Positions 1-12,212 of a stretch of DNA of 64,000 bases are shown piece after piece. Within the stretch, counting starts at the first letter, position 1, and every line of letters starts with the position of its first letter. This DNA comes from Harmonia axyridis (taxonomy: Eukaryota > Arthropoda > Insecta > Coleoptera > Coccinellidae): the NCBI RefSeq assembly GCF_914767665.1, contig NC_059507.1, positions 35,335,270 to 35,399,269 of the forward strand, given 5' to 3'. Position numbers and translations under genes: made by a program. Under the pieces are notes generated by a model that was not told the origin of the DNA, did no database searches, and worked only from the letters and a program-made list of their open reading frames with translations.

Positions 1-1038
1 ACGCTAGTCAGTATGAATTACTGCAGAGCGCCACCCAGCGGACAAATAACCTAACTACCTCCTCCATGGATACCTCGAAAAAGCAGAATCCCACGTCAAC
101 AAGGAAAATCTTCCGTATTTAGCCTAAGCGACATTCATCGTGAATAATATCTTACAAAAGAGTACTTTTACTAATGTTCTTGCATGAGGTAAAAAACATC
201 TGTGAAATAATTGAAAAAAAAAGATATTGATAAAATTTGGAACTTTTATGACAATAATTATTATATGATGTTGCGATATCGTGTATTTGCTGATATCTTA
301 TCAAAGTTCATCTACACACTCAGATCACGTTCAATATTCGACCAGCACTGTAGAATACTAACATTGTGTCCGATATTCTAGGTGCAACAGAGTGTTATTA
401 TTCGAATCCTTGAAGGCTTGGCACTACCGGTCCAGCTTACGGCAGCCTCCCGGCATCTACCCGCCGACCTAATCTGATTTTCTAAGACGGATCAACCGTA
501 CGGTCTTTCACCTTCGCCGCCGACGCAATTTTTCAACGTCTCGTCTTAGATAATTTCATCCAGCCCCTCTACTATCTTCCCCACCCCTGCGCAAGCATTC
601 ATCTTCGATAAAAATACACGATGCTGACGTGGCAAATTTCCACCTCATTTTTTTACGTGTCGTCAATCAATCACGGCCCTCTCGCGGGGAGGCGGGGAAG
701 CATCTTCTGTCACGTCTAATCACTTAGCGTGTTAGCTTAAACCACCTCCGATGCGGGAGGAGATCGATCCGGTTCCGCGATCCGGATTCGAGTACGTTGA
801 ACCAGGAGAATCTGGATAATCTCCAGGTGGGAGATTACGGGAGCAGTTTTCCAAGGATTCTGAATTAACTATGAGTTGCCCAAATAATTTCCCGCTGTTT
901 TTCGATGAAATTGCGTCACTATTGTGAATTTTTTTTTGAGGCTATCCACAAATCAAGCCATTTTTTTTATGTCTGCATATGAGTGGAACTGATGATGAGA
1001 CAGATAATGTGTCATCGACCGGAACAAGTGATACATTG
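1..1038. other. No gene recognised
   Basis: AT-rich DNA with a GC-richer island at about 420-800. I see no open frame of note, no RNA gene and no repeat shared with the rest of the window. Confidence 0.5.
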
Positions 1039-2241
1039 GCGTACAATTTTGCTTCCGCCGTTGTTTTCCCAAATTCGAGGCTTCATTGTAAAAAACTGGT
1101 TATACATTTATGATTGAAATTATTGTTCATCGCGGGCCACTACTTTCTCCCATCTTTCGGGCAGCGTACGAATTCCGCGTTGAAAAGACTGGTCATCTGT
1201 TGAAGCGATCCATGAATCGATAAAATTTTTTACTTCTTCATGAGACCGGAAGTGCTGGTCAGCCTGGCCGTGTGCCATTGATCGAAACAAGTGTTAGTCC
1301 GAGGAAGCAACGTCTGGAGAATACGACAGGTGGAGCAGTACTTTTTCAACGTTTCCAAGTATGTCTTTATCACTTTCGCAACATGGGGTCCAGCATTGTC
1401 ATGCTGTAAAATCACTTTATTATATATCTCGTTGTATTGCGGTAGTTTGTCTTTCAATGCTCGGCTCAAAGAATTAATTACGTTCGATAACGATCATCTG
1501 TGATTGTTTCAGTCGGTTTTAACAACTCATTATAGCTGGTCTCTCCAAATACAAAACATGACCTTGGATTGATGAATATTCGGTTTGGCCGTCAACGTGG
1601 AAGCATGGCCGGGATATCCCCATATTTTCTGAGTTAAGGATTATCGTAATGAACCAATTTTTCGGCTACAGTCGAAATGCAATGCAGAAATCCCTTCCGT
1701 TTTTGCCTTGCAACCCAATTTCCTTGTTACTGAATCATTTCCATGACTTTCAGACGTTTTGAAATGGCTAGATGCGTCACTTCCAATAATCCTGCCAATT
1801 CTTGTAGCGTTGGACACGAGTTTTGATCAAGAAAAAACCTCCAATTCTGCTTGTTGGAAAAACCTTCTCTCTTCCACCGCCATACTAGACTTCGACGTCA
1901 AAATCACCGTTCTCGAAGCGATTAAACCACTCTCGGCACGTTTTTTCACTGATACCGGCCTCACCATATGTATTTGACAGCATTCGACAAGCCTTAGCCG
2001 CTGATCTCTTCATATTGAAGTAGAAAATTGAAACCTCCCGCAAATGACGAGAATTTGGTTCGTAAGCTGACAAGTTTAATCGAGAATAACCTCATGATGC
2101 AGACACAAATCGACTAATATTTCGATAGCGTTATGTTTACAAATACCTGAGCTTATGGTATGACATCTTCGATCTATTCCTTTCACTACCACTTACTGCT
2201 ACGTCCATCTTTTGCAAAACGGCGGAAGCAAAGTTGCACAC
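1039..2241 (-). mobile_element. Mariner (DD34D) element, decayed
   Basis: The ends form an imperfect inverted repeat of about 28 bp with the shared core TTTGCTTCCGCCGTT (left near 1047-1062, right near 2218-2232). A TA follows the right end at 2242-2243; the left flank has mutated to TG. The interior carries a mariner transposase on the minus strand. A C-terminal piece of the same kind, with the same TIR core, lies at 58945-59090. The length of about 1.2 kb is usual for mariner. Confidence 0.85.
1110..2073 (-). pseudogene. Mariner transposase pseudogene
   Basis: Two readable blocks remain. At 1885-2073 is the N-terminal helix-turn-helix with HLREV, FYFNMKRSAAKA and ISEKTCREWFNRFENGDFDV, the standard mariner DNA-binding start. 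At 1230-1469 is the second catalytic block LQHDNAGPHVAKVIKTYLETL. Between them, interrupted by stops, I can read LEVTHLAISKRLKVMEMIQ, EKLVHYDNP and ELLKPTETIT. The tail at about 1110-1260 still encodes RSMAHG-like and WEKVVA-like segments in shifted frames. The first catalytic aspartate (normally in GDEKW) is lost, since the region reads VAEKLVHYDN. Multiple stops and frameshifts make it inactive. The assignment to mariner rather than Tc1 rests on HDNAGPH and the HTH. Confidence 0.85.
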
Positions 2242-2243
2242 TA

Positions 2244-3114
2244 ATAATATTGAGTTTCTAGAAAAACACCTTTTTAAAATTGTCTTTCTTCTGAAGCCAC
2301 ATTTTTGTAAAACTGTAAGTGAACAAGAGTTACTGATTGATAACTCAAAAATTGTAGGGTGAAGGTTCGCAGTTCAGGAATAAAAATTCTCCACCACAAG
2401 AAAAACTTTTTCTGTAAAAATAGGGAATATTTCACAGGAATCTGTTATGAACTTGATTACACAAAATGTTCATTATAGTCTCTCAGTCAGCACAAAACTC
2501 CAGGGACTCGTTTGGCTACCCGATGATTATGATGCTCCTTGAGCCACAGACAATGAGTCAAAGTCCGAAATTTTCATTCATTGACCCTCATTGCACTAGT
2601 CCTACATACATATATAGCATTCCACACTCCCAGAACAGTTATCAATCGAAAGATCATCCGAGCATCAAAACACCAACTTTTGCGCGTGGCAAACAAAGTT
2701 GAATATTCCGCCCACGTAGTAATTTTGACGCCCGCGCGCGTTCCATAAAAGCCATCAGCTTTCGAACTAATTCAACTCGAAATAGATTGGCGGAGGCCGT
2801 AATTGAAAATAAATATTTGTACAGAAGAGCGTTCGTGATTTTCGAAGGGAGCGATGAAGATGGCCCGGATTGATTTGCATCCTGAACAAATATGGGCCAG
2901 GCGGAGGAAAGTTGAACGAGATAGCTGATAAGACATACGTCCGATAACGGGGAGAAGGGGGATTGGGAACGAAGTCTGCCGAAAGCGCGAAGAGAGGTTA
3001 GAAACGCATACACTGAAGCGTCCCTCTGAAACTTATAAATATCCGAGTTATTCTTCAGAAAAACGTGGTAGTACGGTCACCCATACAGACAACAACCCTG
3101 TCAGGCATTGCTAA
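2244..3114. other. No gene recognised
   Basis: Intergenic sequence. A 119-codon minus-strand frame at 2654-3013 has no recognisable domain and low-complexity composition, so I do not call it. No repeat was noticed. Confidence 0.5.
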
Positions 3115-3116
3115 TA

Positions 3117-4027
3117 AAGGGTGTTTTTTTTAGAGCTATAGAACTTTAAATTGCAATAAAACAACGATGGATTATTCGATTGGCATGAATTTTATGTATC
3201 CGCAAGATAATCTTGTGGCATTACATTTCGAATATGATTTCTGGCATATGACAGCCAAGGCTGGCTCGGATGTAGTCAAATTTTCGATTAGTTTTTCCTA
3301 CATTTGTGGCCGTATATCGGCAATAACACGGCGAATGTTGTCTTCCAAATGGTCAAGGGATTGTGGCTTATCCGTATAGACCAATGACTTTATATAGCCC
3401 CACAGAAAGTAGTCTAGCGGTGTTGAATCACAAGATCTTGGAGGCCAATTCACAGGTCCAAAACGTGGAATTAGGCGGTCACCAAACGTGTCTTTCAATA
3501 AATCGATTGTGGCACGAGCTTTGTGACATGTTGCGCCGTCTTGTTGGAACCACAGCTCCTGTACATCATAGTTGTTCAATTCAGGAATGAAAAAGTTAGT
3601 AATCATGGCTCTATACCGATCACCATTGACTGTAACGTTCTGGCCATCATCGTTTTTGAAGAAGTACGAACCAATGATTCCACCAGCCCATAAAGCGCAC
3701 CAAACAGTCAGTTTTTCTGGATGTAACGGTGTTTCGACATACACTTGAGGATTAGCTTCACTCCAAATGCGGCAGTTTTGTTTGTTGACGTAGCCATTCA
3801 ACCAGAAGTGCGCTTCATCGCTAAACAAAATAAAATGGACGTATTCCGCACAGAACCATTATTTTCGAAATTAATTGCACTATTTGCGAGCATTGCTTAG
3901 GCGTGAGTCTATTCATGATGAATTGCCAAACCTAACTGAGAATAAATCACTTGACAGCTGTTAAATCGGTCGCCATCTTGAACAGAAATGCCAACTTAAA
4001 GTTATATACCTTGAAAAAAACACTCTA
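3117..4027 (-). mobile_element. DD41D mariner-like element, copy A (internally deleted)
   Basis: Flanked by TA at 3115-3116 and 4028-4029. The right-type end (AAGGGTGTTTTTTTTAGAG) is at the low-coordinate side. The minus-strand frame at 3298-3828 (176 codons) keeps the catalytic core FSDEAHFWLNG, QQDGATCH and CDSTPLDYFLWGY. The N-terminal DNA-binding half is missing through the 362-bp deletion shared with six other copies; the junction lies near 3825-3845. A further small deletion near 3275-3290 removes part of the C-terminal tail. It cannot make a complete transposase and must depend on enzyme supplied in trans. Confidence 0.9.
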
Positions 4028-4029
4028 TA

Positions 4030-4867
4030 TGTGTAATGCCTGATTTCCAATATAGACAAGTAATCGACAACCCTGGGTGTTCTTCAACACTACGAGCTGC
4101 AGCAGCAGTATTCTCAATTTTTCTTGAGCGATGCACATATTCCATCAAGATCACTTTGGAATGTGGCAGCTGGACTTCAGGTCTTTCGGGAACTACAAAT
4201 ATTTCATATTGAATGTATATGTTTCCTCTCTCCTTTTCCTCTGCAATAATAACGAATCCACACTACAAACACATCCTTGAAATTTTAATCGCCAGATAAC
4301 CCATCTCAAAGTCTCTTAAGACACACGTCCATCATCTTCCACTGCGGCCAAAACTCCGAAATCCATCTCCACATCATCCTGCCACTCGACCATACCATTC
4401 CCGATTCATAAAAAATGAATTAAACATCTTCGTATCCCCTCCGGAAGAGGCGCAAAACCTTACAGACTCGGCCGTCGGAACAGATGAGACGTAAAAAGGA
4501 TAACGTTGCAACTCCAGACTCTCCAGATATAAATAATAAATTCATCTCGGGGCGTCCCCGGGGACCTGTCAGTTGGGCGCTTGTTTTACAAGGGATTCGG
4601 TACGAGTCTTTCCCGCGTAAAACATCATTTTAATATATCAAATGATGCCTTTCACTTAGGACGTTCCGCACGAAGAATCGGAAATTTCGCCGCTGAAATA
4701 TGCAGGTGAAGAGAGACCTGGAGTTTTGGAGGACTTATGGAGGTTGTTTTCGGGTGTTGGTTTATCGCGGAGGTGGAAAATGGACGGGAACGAAAGGTTT
4801 TCGCTTGGAGAATGGTTCGGAAAGCTTGGAAATACATGTGCTGCAACACTTTCAGTCAAGAAGGGAC
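4030..4867. other. No gene recognised
   Basis: AT-rich with a short GC-rich patch near 4540-4570 containing the palindrome GTCCCCGGGGAC. Overlapping short frames on both strands at 4650-4880 look fortuitous. Confidence 0.5.
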
Positions 4868-6090
4868 TGATTATTGAAAACATGTACCTAAAAATATTAC
4901 CACAGAGTCTGCTGAATGAGTTTCACTATTTTGGCATAAGAGGAGAAGACTATGAAATATTTGCATCATACTTGACAAATCGATCCCCAAAAGTCAAGTG
5001 GCTAAATTCATTTACGAAAGAACTCAAGGAAAGCCGAGACCGGAGTACCACAAGGTTCTATATTGGGATCTACCTTTTTCGTTCTCTTCACTAATGAGTT
5101 ATATGTGAACGTTTAGGATCTGACAAAATCTGCTGCTATGCAGACGATACAGCAGTTCTCAACATATCCGAAAACAACCTGTTAACAAAAGTTAATTTTT
5201 ACGAGCAAAAAGCCAATTAATGCATCTTTAACATACTTATGGATAACTTTACAGTCTCCACTCGTCTGCAATGAATATTTGATGAATAATGTGGACGGCT
5301 CTCGATGACGATATTTATGATAGGAAGAGTAAAACAGACTTCAAGTATGGAAACTACAAAACTGGCATATTATTCGGCCAATGTCAGATGTTATATGGAA
5401 TCATTGTGTATGGACAAAATACTTGAATCGAAATGGTTCTACTGAAACAAAAAAGGGCAATAAGAACCCTCCTTGGTCTGAAACAAATTGAAAGCTGCAG
5501 AAGTGTCTTCAAAAGTGATAAGATTCTCACTGCGGTATCATATTTCATATTATTGTCATCAAGAAACGCAAGAAGAAGAATTACTTCACTCCCAAAAAAA
5601 TCAAACATAAGAAGAAGAAGGTCAAGATGCCCGTTCTTAACTTTTACAAAGTTGACGACAGTCGAAAGATTCACAGACTTAGACGTGAATATCCTAGTGA
5701 ACAGTGTGGAGCTGGAGTCTTCATGGCAGCCATGGAAGACAGGCACTATTGTGGCAAATGTCGATACACCCTGGTTTTCTCTAAACCAGAATAGTTCTTA
5801 TCGCTATGATCCAATATTCATCTGCGTGAAATTGTTCACGCATAGGTTTATCAGAATAAAGACAAATTTTTAACCTACTCTCACTTCCATGAATATAACA
5901 CTCGAGAAAAATATAACTTTGCTCTTCCATATGTCAGACTGAAGAAGACCCAGCAAGGCCCAAATTTTACATGTATAAAATTTTAAAATCAATTGCCCGA
6001 TAATATCGAAAGATTGAATAAAAAAGTGTCAATAAAATAGTGAAAGAATTAATGCTGCAGAACACAATATACAGCCTAAACAAGTTCTAA
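4868..6090 (+). pseudogene. Jockey-like LINE reverse transcriptase fragment
   Basis: A decayed, 5'-truncated ORF2. At about 4880-5095 the frame reads LLNEFHYFGIRGEDYEIFAS, then YLTNRSPKVKW, the RT segment before the GxPQG block. The catalytic box follows as CYADDTAVL at about 5134-5160 (YADD at 5137-5148) in a shifted frame. At 5433-5560 the thumb/tail motif QKRAIRTLLGL and SCRSVFKSDKILTAVSYF is clear, and near 5990-6080 LPDNIERLNKKV and KELMLQNTIYSLNKF complete the usual C-terminus. No endonuclease domain is present and frames change several times, so it is dead. Clade assignment to jockey is by motif resemblance only. Confidence 0.8.
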
Positions 6091-6539
6091 AAGGTTTGTG
6101 TATGTAATTTATTTTTAAAATTCAATTGAATTTGTATGATGAACCGTGAAAATTATTGACGGTGAAAATCTATAGTGTACAATGTGACGTGCAAACAGAA
6201 CATTTTCAAAGCAGTTTGGTGCAACAGAATCTTGGTTCCGACTGTATTAGCTATGTAATCTTCAGAAGTTTCAAAATGCAGAATTTAGGATGACGTCTGT
6301 TAAGCCCGAATTACAGTAAGATTGCTCTAGCCAGGCTGGTGACGCCTGAATATGAAATTCATTGCAATATGCACAAATCAGGCTTACAGAAAAGTTTGTA
6401 ACCGCTCGTTTGTTGTCAATATATTTTGTCCAGCCGATCTGGACCAGCCTCAGTGTAATGCGGACTTTAGACAGTCATCTTGATGTCTGGCAATCATAGA
6501 TCGGTGTGGAATTACAGTTGACCCACATTGACTTTTTTT
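6091..6539. other. No gene recognised
   Basis: AT-rich intergenic DNA with no feature that I can name. Confidence 0.5.
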
Positions 6540-6840
6540 TCATGAAATTTTCCATGATTAACTAGCACATTCGCGGCTGTCCTCGATAAATTCACGAATT
6601 TCTTGGACTTGAGTCTATTGTGGAACATTAGCATAGAATTTATCTTTCACGTGACTCCAAAGAAAAAAACTGAAGGTGTCAAATCACAAGATCTCGGTGG
6701 CCAATTCTGATGATCTCTTCTAATGTCCCGTTGCTTCTGTGGCACGAAGCACCGTTTCGTTGAAAATTAACGTCGTCCACATCAAAATCTTCTATTCCGG
6801 CCATGAAAAATCACTAATTATTCGTTTACTCTACGAGCTA
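6540..6840 (-). pseudogene. DD41D-related transposase remnant
   Basis: Read on the minus strand, about 6830 to 6560, the DNA encodes MAGIEDFDVDDVNFQRNGAS and then CHRSNGTLEEI, a decayed version of the second catalytic block (normally FQQDGATCH, here D changed to N). It is followed by a stop-interrupted DLTPS.FFLWSHVKDKFYAN, the third catalytic block. It differs enough from the nine abundant copies to be a separate, older family. TIRs were not found. Confidence 0.7.
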
Positions 6841-8055
6841 CAACAGCAATTCTCAGTTGTTCTTGATGCATACAGTTTCGATTCTTAACATAAATAACTT
6901 ATTCCAAAAGCTCAAATTGTTCCACCAGCTTCACAATATCCTCTCGAGAAGGTGCTTCACTACGACTCAAAAGTACTTAAGCTTTTGACACTGTGCTGCA
7001 AAATCTACACCATTTTTGTAGTGGTTCTCGAAATTTTGACGATTATGGCACAGAAACAAAATCCCAATTTTGAGCAAGATATATTCAGTTGATTCATCAT
7101 ACTCATCAATCAGAATCACGTTCGTCTTGAGTGTTAAACTCCACCCTCGTGAATAGAGCAGTCATAATTTGCCTGATTTGTAATAAACTCTCACATCGTC
7201 CTCAAGGACCTCGAGAAAAACTATGGACAAAGCAAATTCATCGAACACTCAGCGAAATTCATTACAACCCCATCCAAAAGTTACAAGCACCAGGTCCCCC
7301 CCAACTCATCTAATCTCCTCAAACTCCATCTCCTTCAGCATCAAGTTATCGAAGCCGACATCCTCCTAATCCATTATCGCGTCAATAGCTCATCTTGTCA
7401 CCCCCCGTTCCGCTACACAGCCCCGGAGAGGACCCACCCTTGACCCGCGCGCACCTGGTGCTGCACCCCCGGAGACAAATTCGACCACTTAGCCGATGTG
7501 ACATTTCACTTTACGTCGTCATCTATCCGAGAGATAACAGAGCGTTGGTAACAAGCTCCAAAGGATCCACCGGGGATTTCAAAGGGATGGCGCAGGGGTA
7601 GGTGAACACCGATCGGATTTTTGCTACTTTTCCTTCCCGCGTGTGCAACTAATGGGGCGTCAAACACGAATGCGTCGGTTATAAACGAGGCCTATCGCGC
7701 CGATTTGCGGTGTCGAATGTTTGTTTTGTCACGGGAGCAAACATGTGACAGTTCCGAGAGGGGGCTAAGGATTGTTTTAGCGTTATTCTTCCCATTCCCC
7801 ACAATAGGGATTTTGCTATTTCGATACATGTTGAGCCATTGTAAACATGTAATTATCGGAGTTTCAATATCTCGAATCCTCATCTTCACACATAAAAATG
7901 TAGTCCAGAGCAAATAAGAAGAGTAACTCAAAATTAAATTCATTGATGCCATCCAGAACGAGTCATTGTTCGATAAACATTCTGAGCCTGGATCCATAGT
8001 GACTATGGTGAGAGGCAGAGGGAGGTACCACTTATTAACGAATCAATCGATAATA
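6841..8055. other. No gene recognised; GC-richer island
   Basis: AT-rich flanks surround a GC-richer island at about 7370-7620. Frames of up to 101 codons occur but none shows a domain, so I leave them uncalled. Confidence 0.5.
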
Positions 8056-8057
8056 TA

Positions 8058-9360
8058 TAGGGTGTTTTTTTTTCGAGGTATATAACTTTAAGTTGGCATT
8101 ACTGTTCAAGATGGCGACCGATTTAACAGCTGCCAAGTGATTTAATCTCAGTTTGGTTTGGCAATTCATCATGAATAGACACACGCCTGAACAACGCTTG
8201 CAAATAGTGCAATTTTATTTCGAAAATAATGGTTCTGTGCGGAATACGTATCGCGCACTACGTCCATTTTATAGTCGACAAAATCGTCCAACAGAGCAGT
8301 TAATTCGATTAACCATGGAACGTTTTCGCACCACGTTTACTCTTATTGATAACTCGCATTCCCAGAGACGCCGTACGGTACGTACAGAAGAAGCTATTGC
8401 TGCTGTAAAGCGTAGAATTGAGGAAGACCCGAATGAGTCTATCCGCCATCGAGCACAGGAATTGGATCTGTGTCCATCCACTTTATGGAAGATTTTGCGG
8501 AAGGATCTTGGTTTGTGTACTTACAAAATCCAACTTGTGCAAGAATTGAAGCAAAACGATCATCAAGTAAGGTATGGATTCATCGAATGAGCCCAAACTG
8601 AGATTGACGTTGTTCCCGATTTTCATAAGCGAATTTTGTTTAGCGATGAAGCGCACTTCTGGTTGAATGGCTACGTCAACAAACAAAACTGCCGCATTTG
8701 GAGTGAAGCTAATCCTCAAGTGTATGTCGAAACACCGTTACATCCAGAAAAACTGACTGTTTGGTGCGCTTTATGGGCTGGTAGAATCATTGGTCCGTAC
8801 TTCTTCAAAAACGATGATGGCCAGAACGTTACAGTCAATGGTGATCGGTATAGAGCCATGATAACTAACGTTTTAATTCCTGAATTGAACAACCATGATG
8901 TCCAGGAGCTGTGGTTCCAACAAGACGGCGCAACATGTCACACAGCTCGTGCCACAATCGATTTATTGGAAGACACGTTTGGTGACCGCCTAATTTCACG
9001 TTTTGGACCCGTGAATTGGCCTCCAAGATCTTGTGATTTAATACTGCTAGACTACTTTCTGTGGGGCTATGTAAAGTCATTGCTCTATGCGGATAAGCCA
9101 CAAAACATTGACCATTTGGAAGACAACATTCGCCGTGTTATTGCCGATATACGGCCACAAATGTTGGAAAAAGTCATCGAAAATTGGACGTCCAGATTGG
9201 ACTACATCCGAGCCAGCCGTGGCGGTCATATGCCAGAAATCATATTTAAAATGTAATGCCACAAGATTATCTTGCGGATAAATAAAATTCATGTCAATCG
9301 AATAATCCATCGTTGTTTTATTGCAATTTAAAGTTCCATAGCTCTAAAAAAAACACCCTT
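8058..9360 (+). mobile_element. DD41D mariner-like element, copy B (full length)
   Basis: Full-length 1303-bp element with TA at 8056-8057 and 9361-9362. The ends are imperfect inverted repeats of about 35 bp sharing GGGTGTTTTTTTT, GAG/TATA and AACTTTAA cores. The left end has ...CGAGGTATATAACTTTAAG and the right end, reversed, ...AGAGCTATGGAACTTTAAA. It contains one long transposase frame broken by a single stop. It is the best reference for the deleted copies in the window. Confidence 0.95.
8171..9256 (+). pseudogene. DD41D transposase with one nonsense codon
   Basis: Predicted start ATG at 8171 (MNRHTPEQRLQIVQFYFENN), just inside the left terminus. The N-terminal 110 residues form a DUF4817-like helix-turn-helix pair (SVRNTYRALRPFY, then SIRHRAQELDLCPSTLWKIL). 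The C-terminal DDE domain has FSDEAHFWLNG (first D), FQQDGATCHTA (second D) and CDLILLDYFLWGY (third D), with 41 residues between the second and third aspartates. The same frame is open from 8153 to 9256 except for TGA at 8588-8590. The full-length copy at 33597 has TGG there, so one G-to-A change explains the break. No other stop was seen. Whether all residues needed for activity remain is not known. Confidence 0.92.
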
Positions 9361-9362
9361 TA

Positions 9363-10197
9363 GAACATCACAACACCTGGTATGTTATACCAAAGAAAAA
9401 ACAGTTCATCAACGGCTTCAAACTGAGTTCCACGTCATCTCCTGAACATTAACTATTCAATATCCCCAAATCCCCCTTTCACACAAACCCCAAAACACCG
9501 CACACACCTTCAACTCCACTCAGCAACATTGTAAAATCCCTCCTCGACCCAGATCTCCGGATCCTAAATCGCCTCAGCATCCTCATCCCGCTCGCATATA
9601 CGGCCCGGTCGTAAAAGAATCCTCTTCAACTTAGGGACCTTTCGGCACGACGCGACGCTCTCTGGACATAAACCACTGTCCGCCATTTACACTTGTAAGC
9701 GACGTTCTCGACGCCTGGCGCGATTAGAGCAAACTTTACTGCCTCGATATACTCCGGGGCACTTCAATTCCCTCGGTCGTGATGTGGACGACGACGACAC
9801 CGTAGTAAATTCCTCGGACGATCTTCTCGATCTGCGATGCTGGGACGGATAGTGTGTCCTCTGGTTTTAATTTCAATAGGGCCGAAGAATTCAAGTGACG
9901 ACCGAAGAAGGAGTTTCTAGGGACAGTTGTGGATGTTAGTGTGACCATTGTTTTTTCTAGGAATTTACCAAACCCTTCATCAATTGTGTGAGATAATTTA
10001 GGAGGTCGTTTTCGATATTCGCCACAGTGTTTGCGGATTGATTGAAAAATATTAAGAAGTTTTTCCCTCATCATCATGAACGTCCTTTTTGCTTGACCTG
10101 TTTTTTTGTAGTATCGATATGTCTTCTCATAATCACAAGAACCCTATAAACACCTTGGAAAGCGTATCAATTTTCTGAGTTCAGTTAACACAAGAAC
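9363..10197. other. No gene recognised
   Basis: GC-richer at about 9540-9720. A 113-codon minus-strand frame at 9736-10077 has no motif that I recognise. Confidence 0.5.
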
Positions 10198-10913
10198 TTT
10201 TCGGCAACTGTCCGGGAAGTGCTCACTTCCCGGACGCTTTTTCTCTGAGAAAGTAGCATTTCCAGGCCTAGTCCGGAAAGTACGTACTTCCCGGACTAGG
10301 CCGGAAAAAAATCATAGAATCCATAGCAACCGAGATAACGGCTGACAGTTCATATGAAATTAGTTGTCAAAAATTTGCATGTTTTTTTATCGCAATCGCA
10401 ATAAAATATGGAAAGCAGCAGCGATAGTGTTATTTTACATGGTTGCCGAAAAAATATTGTACGCAACACGCCCGAAAATGGTTTTTTTTTTGACTCACAG
10501 ACTTCCACAGACTGTTACGTAATAGTAATTTACGTAACAAGTCCGGATAATATGGTTTGTTTTGGACGAATAGACAAAATTCCAGGACGAGCGTAAGCGA
10601 GTCCTGGAAGTCTGTGAGTCCAAAAAAACCATTTTCGGGCGTGTTGCGTACAATATTTTTTCGGCAACCATGTAAAATAACACTATCGCTGCTGCTTTCC
10701 ATATTTTATTGCGATTGCGATAAAAAAACATGCAAATTTTTGACAACTAATTTCATATGAACTGTCAGCCGTTATCTCGGTTGCTATGGATTCTATGATT
10801 CTTTTCCGGCCTAGTCCGGGAAGTACGTACTTTCCGGACTAGGCCGGGAAATGCTACTTTCTCAGAGAAGAAGCGTCCGGGAAGTGAGCACTTCCCGGAC
10901 GGTTGGCGAAAAA
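10198..10913. mobile_element. Foldback element with 310-bp arms
   Basis: Two inverted arms, 10198-10507 and 10605-10913, differ at few positions and enclose a 97-bp spacer. The outer end reads TTTTCGGCAAC on the left and TTTTCGCCAAC on the right (reversed). Each arm carries two nested GC-rich palindromes, around TCCGGGAAGTGCTCACTTCC and AAGTACGTACTT within AGTCCGG...CCGGACT. The spacer holds GTTACGTAA repeats in inverted pairs. No open frame is credible and I could not fix a target duplication. It behaves like a non-autonomous DNA transposon made of long TIRs; the superfamily is unknown. Confidence 0.8.
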
Positions 10914-11027
10914 TTACTATTTCAGTGATGAGGCTAGGTAAATAAACAGAATTGTCGCATTAGGAGCTCGTAAAATCCAAGAATCATTATTGTAAAACCT
11001 CTTCATCCATCTTTGGTGCGGTTTTAA

Positions 11028-11535
11028 GGCTTCTGGACATTACTTGATCGAAAATGAGGTTTGTGCAAATGTTACGATAAATGGTTTGCGGGTATTGATG
11101 TGGACAACGTTCATTTTCAGCAAAGCACAAAACGAAACAATTGCAATTTTGCAAGAAAAGTTTCTTGGCCGAGTTATCTCTCGAAGAGATTTATCCCAAG
11201 AAGCCACCGACATTTTGTGATTCAACACCTTCAGAACTTTCATTCTTCGCGACGTCGTAAAAGATAAGGTCTATGACAATGCTGCAGGATCAATACAAAA
11301 CCTTAAAAATGTTAGAGTACATACAACCGCAAATATGCGAATTGATCATGGAACATTCCATGATAATATGGTGCTGCAACCGTATCCGTGGCGGTCATTT
11401 GATTGATATCGTTTTCCATCGTTAGTGGCATACCTTTCTCTTTACGATGAAATAAACAACCACTGATTCCTCGAAATAAACCTTTTTTTAGGTCAAAATG
11501 AAACCTCTTATTGTAAAACCTTTTTTTTATCCGAG
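11028..11535 (+). pseudogene. Remnant of a second DD41D-like family, 3' half
   Basis: Plus strand, mixed frames: GHYLIENEVCANVTING, then a shifted MWTT.FIFSK block matching the second catalytic segment. Next comes ETIAILQEKFLGRVISRRDL and further on KDKVYDNAAGSIQNL, ending near 11390-11420 in GGHLIDIVFH. The 3' terminus near 11495-11530 contains TGAAACCTCTTATTGTAAAA, which reappears reversed at the 5' end of the fragments at 16313 and, more diverged, at 13830. Together these pieces define one family distinct from the nine copies. Several frameshifts make it inactive. Confidence 0.75.
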
Positions 11536-12210
11536 AATGGATATGGAAGTCATCAAAATATGAAAGCATTTCATTAACCTCTCCACATGGGAGAAGAGAC
11601 ACCAATCGTTTACAGCCCCAGGTTAACTGCAATAGATAGGCGAAACATAAGTCTCAAACCAACTAGATGCTACTAGAAAACCCGAAATTTTCGAAAAGTC
11701 CTACCGCAAAAATCTTTTACATTATAGTTATCAGTTTAACATCTAACACAGGAAAATAGAGATTCGATCATAATGATTCAATGACATCTTTTGAATGAAA
11801 AGAAAATCTTACCAATCAACATCTCCAAGCAAAAGATTGTTACTGACCTGAAACAAAAATTTGGATGAAAACACATTGAATCATGCAAAATAAACTCATT
11901 TCAAAGAAATTTATATACAGATATCACCCATATGAACACAAATAGGACTTCAATATCCAATTTAATAGCATTGTATTTCTGGGCAAATAAATACGTAATA
12001 ATTGTTTTTGAATGAAAACCACGTTTTTGTTAGGAATACAGGTGAAGCGTTTATAATTTTAGTACATCGTATTAAATTGAGATTTAATGAATTGCTTCAA
12101 TTAAACCAACAGGAACATTATCGTATCTCTATAATATGTGGCTTGATGCAAATATAAGCAGTTCAGTGAAGTCAAGCATTTAATCACAATGTAATTGCAA
12201 TATGGAAATA
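11536..12210. other. No gene recognised
   Basis: Strongly AT-rich intergenic DNA with no named feature. Confidence 0.5.
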
Positions 12211-12212
12211 TA

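Noticed and set aside
2654..3013. 119-codon minus-strand frame
   Set aside because: No motif and no splice-site context; similar lengths arise by chance in GC-richer DNA here.
8865..9310. Antisense frames across DD41D copies (MAYPH..., MDYSID...)
   Set aside because: They recur in every copy only because they are shadows of the transposase coding strand.
9736..10077. 113-codon minus-strand frame as a host exon
   Set aside because: No homology that I recognise and no good donor or acceptor at its ends.
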